Assembly (NCBI GenBank): GCA_947044365.1
Contig: OX345638.1
Coordinates: forward strand, 4,724,201 to 4,788,200
Length of the DNA stretch: 64,000 bases
Source: Petrosia ficiformis
Taxonomy: Eukaryota > Porifera > Demospongiae > Haplosclerida > Petrosiidae
Direction of reading: 5' to 3'
In this document: positions 43,873 through 56,300 of the stretch, in pieces
How positions within the stretch are numbered: the stretch's first letter is position 1
Layout of the letters: every line of letters begins with the position of its first letter
Translations under genes and position numbers: made by a program
Notes under the pieces: generated by a model
Database searches by the model: none
What the model saw: the letters and a program-made list of their open reading frames with translations, nothing else
What the model was told of the DNA's origin: nothing

Positions 43873-44425
43873 GTGTAATATTACTATATTATTAGTTACT
43901 AAAATCATTATATATTGGTGCTTGCACACCCCATTAAGTTTATATCTATGGCTTCTTTGTTATTTCTTATTTCCAACAAAATAATTTGAAATCTTGAATA
44001 TTATTAAAAGTGCATTATAGAGGTAAAAAGTGTTAGCTTACCATCCATGCATTGAATTTATAAATGTAAACATACATCACAAGTTTGAGTATAGTGTTTC
44101 TAGTATCGCAATAACAATAACACGTGTTGTTTTATCACAATAAAATTGCGCATGTATAAATGTTGTTCACATGATAAAAAAAGTCCACATTTTCTTGCAT
44201 TCAGAATCTGGTAGTGTATATATCATGACTATTATAGTAGTGGTTCTTGCCATTATAGAAGTCCTCTTTGGAGGTTTTTTGGGTTTCCTGTATGTGATGG
44301 GAAGTGTTTAGAGAGTGACAAGTAGAAGAAATGGAGCATTCATTGCAACTTTTGTAAGAAAGCATTATTGTATAAGACAACACTACAAACATGCTGGGCC
44401 ATTTCCAGTATAATCATAAATGTGA
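43873..44425. other. No gene recognised
   Basis: 43950-44090 is paralogous to 39140-39300. The remainder is AT-rich and unassigned. Confidence 0.5.
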
Positions 44426-44530
44426 ATGCAATATCATTTCACAACCCCTGATGCTCAAAATAATATCAGGACATGTGCAGGAAGGACAATGCTCAGTTCC
44501 CCCTACTGGACAACTGTCACTCATTACTAC

Positions 44531-44574
44531 TGGTGGAAATGGCTTACCAAACGCTTGGTAAGCCATTTCCACCA
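44531..44574. repeat. Perfect 20-bp inverted repeat, 4-nt loop
   Basis: TGGTGGAAATGGCTTACCAA, loop ACGC, then its exact reverse complement. The right arm encodes the conserved LVSHFHQ segment of the hAT transposase, so the left arm is the inverted copy. Confidence 0.9.
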
Positions 44575-45245
44575 ATCAATAAACTCCACCAAAGTTCTCC
44601 ATCAGTAGCAGAGAGACATTCATCATGATGAGCACAACCTGATCCAAGATGTTCAAACAAGATGAAATTCATCTTACTAAAAGGTGAAGCATATTAATTT
44701 TTATAACTGCAGCAACCACTGTGTGCTGCTCTTCTGGAGGATTGCAGAACTGAACTGATACCAAGTAATGTAGAAACCACTGCAATGGATAGATTTTGGA
44801 TGTTATGCACCCATTTGCACTGAATCAGTAGGAGGGGTGAAGTGTGTTACACTGTCAGCAATGAGGCCACTATTGCACAAGCAGATCAGCAACCAACTTG
44901 TTGATGCTTCCCAAGACAGTTGGCTGAAAAAGACAATGACAAGTACAACTATCAATGGCTTGAAAACTCATTATATTGATGCATTTGCAGCAGATCTTCT
45001 CAACAAAGCCTGTCTTCTAGATCCACTCTTCAAGATGCTGTCTTTCTTACCGCTAACAGGAAGTAAATAATCACTGATATGGAAGAAGAAAAAGCAGAAA
45101 ATCTTGAAAAAAACTCTGATCAGGAACCTCCAGAAAAGTGGCAGACAAAGAACAGTGGTCTCATGACTTTTTAGAAAGATATTTGTGTATCAAGAATCAG
45201 AAGAATGAAGAAATTGAAAAGTACTTAATAGCTGTTCTGTACTTC

Positions 45246-45292
45246 GTAGTTCTTCCATCAATCAAGAGGTTCTTGATTGTTGGAAGAACTAC
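45246..45292. repeat. 22-bp inverted repeat with one mismatch
   Basis: GTAGTTCTTCCATCAATCAA returns as TTGATTGTTGGAAGAACTAC after a 7-nt centre. The right arm encodes the conserved DCWKNY segment of the hAT transposase, so the left arm is again the secondary inverted copy. Confidence 0.88.
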
Positions 45293-45400
45293 AAAGCCCA
45301 AAAATATCTTTGTATTCAAGCCACTTTTGTGCCATCTGAAAGGGAATTTAGCACAGCTGGACCAATATTCAATTCATAAATGTAACTGACTTACTAAGAT

Positions 45401-46372
45401 TCCTACAATCACTACTGTCTTTGATTTCCACAACAAGAACACCATTAACCATATTTAATTTATTAACGTTGTGCAACGCCACCTCATTCAACCAAGTCGC
45501 TTGTTGGCAATTCACTTCATCCTCTAAGTAAAGGGGTTGAGTCGCAAGACTAATAAAGCGCAGTGGTTTTAGTTTTATCGTGGTGGTTTTAATTATATCC
45601 CTGGGGTTACTTTTATGAGGTGTAATGTGAAGTATGCAATGCACTGCTGATAGATTTCAATTATCCGTCCAAGTACCTTAGTGATCAGTACCCCCCACTA
45701 GTTAAAGAGTCATCCTTACTTCCCAAAAAAACCAGTTACACTAAGTTTCAATATTGCCAATTATGTATGCACTTCCAGTGCAGAACCCTCACCACAAGTG
45801 CAATTTGGAAACACAAATAATCATCAGTGTTGACAAGAAAATATTTGCACACAATTCGTGACCGGCTGTAATAATAATAAATTAAGACATTATATTACAT
45901 GTGTGTGTGTGTGCATATTACAACTTAACGTATAGTCCAAGTCTTACCAAGTGGCAAGAGTACAGAAAAAAATAAGTACAAAACTGTTTTGTGGCTTCAA
46001 TCATGTCTGTATAAAATAAAATAGTGGAGCTAGAAAGCGAACGTCGTGGCAGAAAGCTTAGAGACAGGTAGATGCTGTAGCAGCCACTACCTCAATTGTA
46101 CTTGATTTCAAACTGTGAGTCAATAGCTTCAAACAAGTTGAGTTGGGTGTTTATGCATGCACAAGTTTGCTATCAAAAGTGGTCAGAAAGTGGGGGTTGT
46201 GATTTGTAAAAGTTGTTTATAACCGAAACTTTTTAGAAAAATCCTGTCTTGTTTCGATCCTTGTATAATTTAAAGTCTTTTAGTAGTTCAATGGAAGTCT
46301 CAATGTTGTTAGTTGCAGCAATTTTGTCCTCATGGGATGACTCAGTTATCGTAAATCAGCAAAAGTCCTCTG
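45401..46372. other. No gene recognised
   Basis: Mixed-composition sequence between the hAT pseudogene and the LTR at 46373. No domain, RNA gene or clear repeat is recognised. Confidence 0.45.
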
Positions 46373-46607
46373 TGTAGTATCCTTGATTTACAGCAACACA
46401 GAACTTTTATATTCGTGTAATATGAAATTTGGACTTGTATATAAAGCAACAAAGAAATTAAACTGAGTAGATACAATACTTTAAATGTACAATGAAATTA
46501 TAAGAAAGAGGCAATCATCTGAAGACATTATGCGATACAATGGCAATTGTAATAAATAACACATATCTGACTGAACAATATTAAATGTTCTTAAGCACAT
46601 TATTACA
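46373..46607 (-). repeat. 3' LTR of an antisense Ty3/gypsy element (235 bp)
   Basis: Read on the minus strand it starts TGTAATAATGTGC and ends GGATACTACA, i.e. TG...CA, with a TATA-like 'atataaaag' inside. It is immediately preceded on that strand by the purine tract GCGGGAGGAA (46608-46617), which has the position and shape of a polypurine tract; the intact element at 59.7 kb has GTGTGGAGGAA there. The matching 5' LTR was not found in the window. Confidence 0.65.
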
Positions 46608-48010
46608 TTCCTCCCGCTTTAAGTTGTAGGGATATATAATATCGGTGGTCTTCTAGTTCTTCCTGATCATTTCAGTTGTGATGATGTATTCACTATCGAT
46701 GGTACTGTTGATGGTGGTGTGCTTCGCGCACTTCAAGCTATCATCGTATTTAGTCAACATATCGACTGGTTTGTTGTTCTGGTGTATGTATAATAATATG
46801 ATCAATATGTCACGGAGTGTTTGAGCATTCAATTGTATCTTGTAGAAAAGCGGGCTAGTTTTTATGGCCCGCAGGGCCATCCCTATGATTGCTTTCCCAC
46901 GGGTTCAATATATATAATATATATAATTATGTTTGTGTCACCTGCGCGAGTATGCGTTGTATACGTAGTTAAGGAAGTTACATCATTCCCAGGGGGGGGG
47001 GGGGGGGGAGGCTCGGTCAATTAATGGGCGTGGCGCGTAAAAGAACGCGCGATCACCTCTACTCACCAGCATAATCTGTTGAGCTTACGTAGAAACTGGA
47101 ACTAATAGCTAGCTATTCTGCCTGAAATATATTCCTAAAGTTCTACAAGGTCCTTCGAAAGGTCAGGAGAGTAGATAATCAAAATAATAACCGTAATAAG
47201 CTGTTGTCTTTCATGCTTGAAAAAGTCAGCCATGATTACTGAATTCTGGACACCACAAAGCAGTCATAAGGATACTTTTATCTTCACTTAAATTTGTAAA
47301 GCAATCATAGGGATGTTTTTTTTCTCTATATACACTTGTTTCAATGATTTTCCCAGCGTTCCATCGTGAAGCATTATGAGAAGTGTAGTCTCGGAATTAA
47401 ACAGTGTCCGCATCTATTGGAAAGTCTCGAGCAGTTTTATGAATATCCTGAGCTTTATTTCTGTAATTATTGTTGGTACTTGACTCTGATAGTGGCATCT
47501 GGAATATTAGGTCCCAACAAGATGGTATTGTTCCAATGAATAATAATTCTGAAGGCATTCACCCTGTGTTAGAGTGAGGAGTGATACAATAATCAATCTG
47601 TAGAGTCGAGTCTCCAAGAAACTAGTTAACTTCTGCAGTCCTTCCTTCACTGTCTGCAATCTTTCTGCTAAATCATTGACGGATGGTTGATGTCATTAAC
47701 TTCTGCGATGAACAATTCCATTTCTACTCAAAAACTCCTGAAATTCTGAACTGGCAGCATTATCACTAAGAGGTTTTTTCTGGGATTTCCTAAAGCTGCG
47801 AACGTTTGACGAGGTTTATTACGAGGTTTGTTAATAGTTTCTTGAGAGCTAGTTGCTGTCTTTGGATGGACGGACATCCACTCGTTTCAAATTGGAATCA
47901 GTGATTATCAGCAACATTCTTCCCATGCATAACTGGACCTGCATAGTTGATATGTATGCAGGACCATTGATGGCTGTTCCGGCCAAAGATAGAGTGGTGA
48001 ATTTTACTTT
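46608..48010 (-). pseudogene. Antisense Ty3/gypsy integrase remnant, split by a MITE
   Basis: On the minus strand about 48000-47870 reads INYAGP, then LLIITDSNLKRVDVRPSKDS. 47790-47720 reads LSDNAASSEFQEFLSRNGIV (the second catalytic Asp block). About 47690-47600 reads QPSVNDLAERLQTVKEGLQK. 47550-47341 reads TIPSCWDL and FRDYTSHNASRWNAG (the integrase C-terminal region). Frames shift between blocks. The first Asp position reads Asn. MITE family A copy 3 (46859-47340) sits between the integrase C-terminus and the PPT/LTR. Above 48010 a possible RT/RNase H junction (VLGHYITEA, about 48080-48050) suggests a large internal deletion. Confidence 0.65.
46859..47340. mobile_element. MITE family A, copy 3 (~482 bp)
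   Basis: Same orientation and architecture as copy 1: ATGGCCCGCAGGGCCAT, CATCCCTATGATTGCTTT, an AT tract, then a GC-richer core with 'aatgggcgtggcgcgtaaaa', and the right end 'gcaatcatagggatg'. This copy has a run of 17 G at 46992-47008 where the others have a short cccggg-like site. Confidence 0.87.
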
Positions 48011-49550
48011 GAAGTTTTCAAGATCCTTATGGAATCCTTGCAGCTTCAGTAATATAGTGACCAAGAACATTAATATACGACACATATTTTTAAATGAAGG
48101 GGTTTTAAATTTAGTCTGCTTTCTTCTACCATGCATGGGTAGACTTCGTCGAGTCTTAGGTGACTCAATGCCAGCTTGCCACTATCCACCAAGTGTAACC
48201 AGTGAGTTACAGACATTACATCCAAAGTGTCATCAATCTTTGCAATGGGTAACTTTTTTAGTTATTGCATTTATTGTAATCCACATAACATCTGAATAAT
48301 CCATCCTATTTTCTCACAATTATGATCAAGGACTATTGGCTAGTTCAATCACTCCCTCCTTGAATGTACTGTGATTCTGTACTTCTTCATTATGGTAGAT
48401 AAGAAGGCATCTAGGTTGCTGCATAGCACTGACTGCATCCTAACAGTTACTATTTACTTAGGAGATGATCGTATACTATATGCCATGGTCCCTCACCTTT
48501 TTCGGAACACTCCCATAGAAGATATATGTTGGTACATAGATAGCAACCTCTTAGGCCCAAAATTTGGCTTTAACTGTGTAAAGTCGGATTCACACTTGAT
48601 TTTAATGTCTGTGTCTTTGTGTGTTCAAATCTCATCTTTTTTTTCTCCATAGGAAAACATGTCTAACACATGCTTTCTAGTGAGTTGGAAGGTGTGACCT
48701 CAGAGGTATACATAAATCTATTGTAATTTATATGCTATACATACCTGAGGTACCACAAAGTATTTCAAACAATCTTTCAGCAGTATTTTATCGTTCTTTT
48801 AGAAAGTCAGTGCAGTATATAAACTTCTGAAAAGCCAGAAAAGGACACCCAGCAATGCAAACTGTGTATAAGCATGCTTATAATATTAAAGTGTTATTAT
48901 TTATTTGTCCAGAGAACTGACAGCACTTTCAAATTCATCAGCAATTGCAAGTGCGAGTGAATTGACTGCCAAGATAAACACTTTTCCCAGTTCTGCTATG
49001 TTAGCAAGACTATGTTTCCGCTAGGTAACTTTTGCTTTTATGGCAGATGGATCAAAGAACCCTATGCTTTTCTTCCACTCATGTTCTTCTAGATCTCTGA
49101 GGCAACCATATTCAACTTTAATCAGGCTGAAGTTGCTGGAGTTTGATAGAGAAACAAGCCTTTTACATATGTATATCCAATATGCAACAATAATTGTCCA
49201 GTTATATAATTATTGTATATTTATAATTATTATGAATTTTGCATCATATATATATATATTGAGCAGTATGCCAAACATGTAAATTAATACAAAATAATTT
49301 TTGCTTGGGTACTATCATTAGTGATATAAAATGTATATATAAAAGGTCACACCATCTAAGTTCAGCATGGTTTCTTCCCTTTTGCTCCTGACAGAATCAG
49401 GTAAAAATAATTATTGCTTATGTATCATTATACTGTACAAAAGATCACATATTCTAAGTTTTTTCCCTATTGTTCCCGACTGAACCAAAATAAATACAAT
49501 ATAATTATCACTTGTGTACCCTTACTAATATTGAATACTGTAATGAATTG
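48011..49550. other. Mostly unassigned; local tandem duplication
   Basis: No gene is recognised. About 49316-49420 and 49425-49530 are two diverged copies of a ~110-bp unit ('taaaaggtcaca...ctaagtt...ttcccttttg' and 'acaaaagatcaca...ctaagtt...tccctattg'). Confidence 0.4.
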
Positions 49551-49554
49551 ACTC

Positions 49555-51250
49555 TTTAATTGTAATCATGTATTGTGTATTGTTACTGAGTTGTGATTTA
49601 TGTAACCTGTGTTTAATTAATGTTCTATTGTACCTGTAAATGTTAAGACTGTCGTCTACAATTAAGGGCTGTTTCACTATATAAGAACTCACTTTTATAC
49701 TTGTCTTTTGATCATTGATTTTGTTGTAATTTCGTATTTTATGAAACTCAAAATATAACATTTCTGGCGACGAGGATCATTTTGTTCATTTAATGGCTCT
49801 ATTCGGTACCATTGGAGAGATCCAAGGAGAACTGGTCTCAGTATGCTGAACGATTCGAGCAGTTTTTAGCAACCTACTATAACCCAAAGCCTCTTGTAAC
49901 AATGCAACGTTTGTACAGCAGATTTCGTCAGCCGGATGAATCAGTTTCTGCTTTTGTTGCAGAACTAAAACATCTTGCTAAAGATTGTGACTTTGGAGCA
50001 GCCTTGGAGGATAATCTTAGAGATCGTTTGGTTTGCGGAATATCCGATCACTCACTTCAGAAGATCCTATTGTCAGAACAGAAGTTAAAATTCAAAAGAG
50101 CATTTGAGATAGCCATATCCTTGGCTGCAGATCCAAGGATATTGCTGTGTTACAAGCATCTAGTTCTCAGGACGTTCATAAACTGAAAAACTCACCATCT
50201 CAGTGTTGTAGTTGTGGTCAATTGAGTCATTGCCGGGACCAGTGCAAGTTTAGAAACAGTACTTGTTTTTATTGTGGTAAACAGTACTTGTTTTTATTGT
50301 GGTAAACGTGGACACATACAAACTGTTTGTCGTTCTTGCAAGTCATCGAATTCGTCATCATCATCTGCATCACCCGTCTCCACTTCATTCGAAATCGTAT
50401 TCAACTTCCTCGTCATATACTCCACGTCATCGTTCATCGCATCCATCTCGTAGACATTGGAATCACCAGCCGCCGTCAGATATAAAGACAATCACTGAAA
50501 AGAATGTCACTGAAGAAAAGTCACAGACAAAAACAGAAGAGTATACCTTGTTTAATATTACTTCTAACTCTCAGCCTCCCTTGTATGTCAACTTGTCAGT
50601 CAATAATGTTCTTCTCGCTATGGAAGTGGACACTGGTGCCGCATTCTCAGTCATCTCCAAACAGACTCATGACAATTTTTTTGCATCATATCCATTGCAA
50701 GAGACAACTGTCAAACTTAAGACATACTCGGGCGAACCTCTAATTATGTATGGAGAGTTTGCTTCGTCCATCCAGTACCAGGATCAGAAGCAAAGTTACC
50801 TTTGGTGGTGGCAGGAAAGGAGGGACCCAGTTTACTTGGTCACAACTGGTTACGCTCGATTCGTCTCTATTGGAAGGAACTTTGAAAGGATACCAAGCTA
50901 AGCTACATATTAAGGAAGGCCAGCCAATTTTCTGTAAAGCCCTCCCTGTACCCAATGCTCTTCGGGCTCAAGTAGAATCTGAATTGGAAAGGCTAGTACA
51001 GTGCAAGATCATACAGCCAATATCATTCTCTGATTGGGCTGCCTCTATAGTACCAGTTATGAAACCTGACAAGTCGGTTCGTATTTGTGGCGATTTCAAG
51101 TTGACGGTAAATCGTGTTTCTTTACTGGATCGTCATCCAATACCGAAAGTGGAAGATCTATTTGCAAAATTGTCAGGAGGAGTGATTTTTTCAAAACTTG
51201 ACCTCAGCTCTGCCTATCAACAATTAGAACTAGAGGAAGAGTCGAAATAA
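49555..51250 (+). mobile_element. Truncated Ty3/gypsy element (LTR end, gag, protease, RT start)
   Basis: An LTR-like tract with a TATA box (ctatataag, 49677-49685) ends in ATAACA near 49760. TGGCGACGAGGAT follows at 49765, the same primer-site-like sequence found after the LTR of the element at 59.7 kb. Gag: ENWSQYAERFEQFLA joins YYNPKPLVTMQRLYSRF with about 60 residues missing, then VCGISDH and zinc knuckles at about 50203-50330. A 25-bp tandem duplication (50258-50307) shifts the frame inside the second knuckle. Protease: EVDTGAAFSVIS (about 50626-50662). RT: about 50900-51249 with FSDWAASIVPV, RICGDFK and SKLDLSSAYQQL. The element stops abruptly at about 51250 before the YxDD box, where the foldback repeat complex begins. 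Confidence 0.8.
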
Positions 51251-52902
51251 GGTGAACAAGAGGAACTGAAAACATATACGTGCAATTAGACGAAATTATT
51301 GGGAATAATCTACCATATTGTAAGTCAATCTTTTACCCACTTTGATTTTTTAATACTAAGATTGATCGAAATGCATTTATGTTGTATCCATAGACATGCA
51401 CCATTTATATAATGATACCATATTTAAGAATCTATATATATAAGTGTGTGAACACTACAGAATCATTTGTTCATCCATCTCTCCATCTGTTCTCTTGCTG
51501 GATCCAGCCATCCATATCATACATTTCCTCTCATTTGTGAAGATCTTTTTGTACCAGAAACATTGTTCGCAATTCAAGTGTTGTAATTAACATGTTTTGG
51601 TTACTTGTTGGGCTATCATACCATTTCATGATATAAAAATTCATTTACTTTTAATATATACTCCATCACAAAATGACATAACAATCACTCAAAGTAACTA
51701 TTTTTCAGAAAAAGAGCACCTCATTCAAACACTAGAGGACTCCAGAAAATTTATTTGAAGACAACAATTAACCAACAAAATTTGTACATGTTGCCAAGTA
51801 AGAAAGACAAAAGGTAACATAGAACACAGAGATGAATTTAACATAGCAACTAGCAAAGACAGTTAACTGTGATTTAGAAACTATGAAAGATCCTTGCAGC
51901 ATTCAATACAGAGAACAACAGCAGTTGAAGACAAAGACAATCAAAGGTACATGAAATTGGAAAATAGAAACTAAAGGAAACCACAAAGATCCTTACATTC
52001 ATCAATTTTTGTAAAAGGTAATGACAATTTCTACTTTAAATTTCACTATTCACAAAACCCACTATTTATAGTAATGAAACAGCATACAACCATTAATACA
52101 TTGACTGTATAGAATGGGTGAATAACAATCTTGTGGATAATATAATTAGATTGTGGGTGTGTTCCAGAAAACTGTTGCTTGCCCGTTTTGTCTCACAATT
52201 TTGTCATTATTTAGTATAATGCACCTAACAGCATTGGGTTATAAAACACCAATAATGATCCTTAAACTGACTATAATCATTATTAGCCTACGATAGGGTG
52301 AAAAAAGGAGTTCAAAACACATGCAATTAAATGTAAAACACATTAAGGATGATTGGAAATTAGAAAATATCAAAAATCCTTTGCTTCATTACCCAAGATC
52401 CTTACCTTCCGTCACTATTAAATACTGTCACTAGTCAAAATACAAGGAACAACAGGGCTTGGAGACACATACAATTAAATGGAGTTATTCAGTATAATGC
52501 ACCATTAAAAGAAAATTTAGTTTGAGATTATTTGGAGTATAGAAACTAGCAAAAGTCCTTAGCTTCATTACCGAAGAACATTATCTTTCGTTGCTATTAA
52601 ATCCTGTCACCAGTTTAAAATACAGAAAACAACAGGGCTTGGAGCAACATACAATTAAATAATATAATGCACCATTAAAAGAAAACAAAGTTAGGGATTA
52701 CTAATTTCTGTCGTTATTCAATAATGAATATAATGAATAGCTAATAAAGTTAAGGATGATTGCAATATATAAATTAGCAAAGATCCTTACATGAACAATT
52801 GGGCTTGGAGACACACACAGTGAAATGTAATTATTCACCTTTAAAGTGAAATGCAGTTATGGTTGATTAGAACATAGAAACTAGCAAAGATCCTTAGCTC
52901 TA
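51251..52902. repeat. Left arm of foldback-like complex (inverted ~180-bp monomers)
   Basis: 51540-51720 contains 'gggctatcataccatttcatgat' and flanks that occur in reverse complement at about 56980-57160 and again forward at 59700-59735. From about 51880, five to six imperfect monomers with 'agaaactagcaaagatccttag' and 'aacaacagggcttggag' follow. These are the reverse complement of the monomers at 53.4-56.6 kb. No coding potential is recognised. Confidence 0.75.
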
Positions 52903-52936
52903 CCCTGATTTAAAGGTACATTATACTCAATATTTA

Positions 52937-53292
52937 ATTGTTAATATTCCATGTAACTATTCTGCAGCACAGTGAAGAGCAAGAGATCAGTAAAGGGAAA
53001 TAGGAGTGACCCTGTTAGGCAGGCTATCGTGCGCATTAGCAATTGCGCAAGTTCAATTAATGGGCGTGGCGCAAATAGAAGGTGTGCTAGTCTCCAGGTA
53101 TTAAGATCATCAAATTTAGGCTTCGGATCCGACTTAAGGATCAATCATCGGGACGTGGATATATTACAGCTCGTCCCAGCCGCACCCACTAGTGAGCTAA
53201 GCAGATGCAATGGTTGTGTCAACTCGTATTTCTCTTCACTGATCTCTTGTTCTTCACAGTGTTGAAGAATAGTTGCATGGAACATTAACAAT
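52937..53292. mobile_element. Element with ~71-bp terminal inverted repeats (356 bp)
   Basis: From 52937 the left end reads ATTGTTAATATTCCATG, then CTATTCTGCAGCAC and GCAAGAGATCAGT. From 53292 inward on the other strand the right end reads ATTGTTAATGTTCCATG, then CTATTCTTCAACAC and ACAAGAGATCAGT. About 87% of 71 positions match. The core is GC-richer and includes 'caattaatgggcgtggcgc', a string shared with MITE family A. It lies just right of the point where the surrounding monomers change orientation. A 38-bp sequence (taccctgatttaaaggt...) stands directly left of it and again at 53352. Confidence 0.75.
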
Positions 53293-53351
53293 GAAAGAAT
53301 AATGGTAGTTTCTTAGTTGAGAAACTTTAATTTGCTGCTTTGTTATACACT

Positions 53352-56300
53352 ATTCTACCCTGATTTAAAGGTACATTATACTCAATATTTAATGTAGTTA
53401 TCATCAAGCTGTGTAATGCATTAGCACAATAGACATTAGTATTTATAGTGATCACATCTAAAGATCTTTTAATTTGTAAACTAAACGTAAAGTGAAACTA
53501 AACAGATTTTAGCTAGTCCATTGATACCTAACTAGATTTCCTTTTAAATGTGCATTATACTGAATAACTCCATTTAATTATGTGTCACTCCAAGCCCTGT
53601 TGTTCTCTGTATAATAGACTAGTGACAGTATTTAATAGTGTCAGAAAATAAGTATCTTTGGTAGTTTCTGTAATGAAGCTAATGATCTTTCCAAGTTTGT
53701 ATATTCCAATCATCCCCTCACTGAATTAGCTTTTAAGTGTGCATTATACTGAATAATTACGTAATGTTTACCCAAGCCCTGTTGTTCACTATATCTTGAC
53801 TGGTCACAGTATTTAAAGCGACGAAAGCTAAGGATCTTTGACAGTTTCTAATAGCAACAGAAGATAAATCTTTGGTAATGAAGCTAAGGATCTTTGCTAG
53901 TTTCTATATTCCAATCATCCATAACTTCGTTAGCTTTTAAGTGTGCATTATATTGAATAATTACATATGTTTCTCCACGCCTTGTTGTTCACATGTATAA
54001 TGGACTGGTGACAGTAATTAATAGTGATGGAAACTAAGGATCTTGGGTAATAAAGCTAGGATCTTTAATAGTTTCTACATAATTATCTAATCAACCCTAA
54101 CTTCATTAGCCTTGTTGATAACACGTACAATAGACTGGTGACAGTATTTAATAATCACAGAAAATAAGGATCTTTAGTAATTTTTATGGGTGCATTATAC
54201 TATTTTATTGTATGTTTCTCCAAGCCCTGTTGTTTTCTGTACCTTCGACTGGTGATAGTATTTAATAACAACGGAAGATAATGATCTTTGGTAATGAAGC
54301 TAAGGATCTTTGCTAGTTTGTATGTTCTAATCATCCATAACTGGATTTCCTTTTAAAGTTGCATTATAGTGAATAACTCTATTTAATTGTACGTGTCTCC
54401 ATGCCCTGTTGTTCACTGTATCTCGACTGCTCACTGTATTTAAATCGACACATTTTTGATAATGAAGCCAAGGATCTTTGCTAGTTTTTAGGTTCTAATC
54501 TTCCCTAATTTGGATTTCATTTTAAAGGTGAATTATACTGAATAACTCCATTTAATTGTATGTGTCTCCAACCCCTATTGTTCACTGTATCTCAGTATTT
54601 AATAGTGATGGCACGTAAGGATTTTTGGTAATGAACCTTTACTAGTTTCTATATTCCAATCATCCTTAATGTGAATTTGGTATGTGATATTTAATTGCAT
54701 GTGTTTTCAACTCCTTTTTTTCACCATAAAATAAAAAAACAGAAATTAAGGATCTTTGGTAGTTAGTTTAAGTAACAAAGATAAGGATCTTTGATCATTT
54801 CTATATTCCAATCATCCATAACTTCATTAGCTTTTAAGTGTGCATTATACAGAATAGTCACATTTAATTTTTGTTGTTCACATGTATATATAATAGACTG
54901 GTGGCAATATTTAATAGTGAAAGAAAGTAAGGATCTTTGGTATTGACGCTAAGGATCTTTGATAATTTTTACATATTCCAATCAACTATGACTTCATTAA
55001 CCTTGTTGGTAACATGTATAATGGAATGGTGACAGTGTTTCATAATGACAGACAAGTAAGGATATTTGGTAGTTTAAGTAATGAAGCTAAGGATCCTTAC
55101 TAATTTCTATGATCCAATGATCCCTAACTTGATTTTCTTTGCTAGTTGTTATGTTCTAATCATCCCTAATTTGGATTTCATTTTAAAGGTGAATTATACT
55201 GAATAACTCCATTTCATTTTATGCATCTCCAACCCCTATTGTTCACTGCATCTTTGACTGGTGACTGTATTTAATAGTGACGGAAGATAAGGATCTTTGG
55301 TAATGAAGCTAAGGATCTTTGCTAGTTTCTATGTTTTCATCATCCCTAATTGGATTTCATTTTACTGGTGAATTATACTAAATAATTACAACTTATATGT
55401 GTCTCTCCAAGCCCAACAGTTCACTGTATAATAGATTGGTAATAGTATTTAATAGTGATGGAATATAAGGATCTTTGCTAGTTTTTAGGTTTTAATCATC
55501 CCTAATTGGATTTCATTTTAAAGGTGAATAACTCCATTTAATTGTGTGTCTCTCCCAGCCCAATTGTTCACTGTACCTCAACTGATCACATATTTAAAGC
55601 GACAGAAGATAAGGATCATTGGTAGTGTAGCTAAGGATCTATGCTGGTTTCTATGTTCTAATCATCCCTAATTGGATTTCATTTTAAAGGTGCATTATAC
55701 GGAATAATTCCATTTAATTGTGTGTCTCTCCAAGCCCAATTATTCACTGTATAATAGACTGGTAATAGTATTTAACAGTGATGGAAGACAAGGATCGTTG
55801 GTAATGAAGCTAAGGATCTTTCCTAGTTTTTAGGTTTTAATCATCCCTAATTGGATTTCATTTTAAAGGTGCATTATACTGAATAACTCCTTTTAATTGC
55901 GTGTCTCTCCAAGCCCAATTGTTCACTGTATAATAGACTGGTAATAGTATTTAATAGTGATCGAAAATAAGGATTGTTGGTAATGAAGCTAAGGATCTTT
56001 GCTAGTTTCTATGTTTTAATCATCCCTAATTGGATTTCATTATTATACTGAATAACTCCATTTAATTGTGGGTCTTTCCAAGCCCAATTGTTCACTGTAC
56101 CTCATTGATCACAGTATTTAAAGCAACAGAAGATAAGCATCTTTGCTAGTTTCTATGTTTTCATCATCCCTAATTGGATTTCATTTTAATGGTGAATTAT
56201 ACTAAATAACTCCTTTTAATTGTGTGTCTCTCCAAGCCCAATTGTTCACTGTATAATAGACTGGTAATAGTATTTAATAGTGATGGAAGATAAGGATCTT

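Larger units (their letters stand above)
44426..45400 (+). pseudogene. hAT-superfamily transposase pseudogene (ZBED-like)
   Basis: Family blocks occur in order but in changing frames: KRLVSHFHQSINSTKVL (about 44550-44600), HNLIQDVQTR (about 44626-44656), QQPLCAALLEDCRTELIPS (44711-44770), VTLSAMRPLLHKQIS and LLNKACLLDPLFKMLSFL (44846-45050), DCWKNYKAQKYLCIQ (45274-45318) and the C-terminal dimerisation signature VPSEREFSTAGPI (about 45328-45366). The BED finger and the first catalytic Asp region are missing. Several stops and frameshifts, plus two internal inverted duplications (44531-44574 and 45246-45292), show it is dead. Confidence 0.8.

Noticed and set aside
42582..43895. Long open frames on both strands within the 18-bp repeat
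   Set aside because: They result from a period divisible by three and a unit without stops. There is no start context, splice signal or domain.
47853..48299. Plus-strand frame of about 148 codons
   Set aside because: The opposite strand carries recognisable Ty3 integrase blocks here; the plus frame is its shadow.
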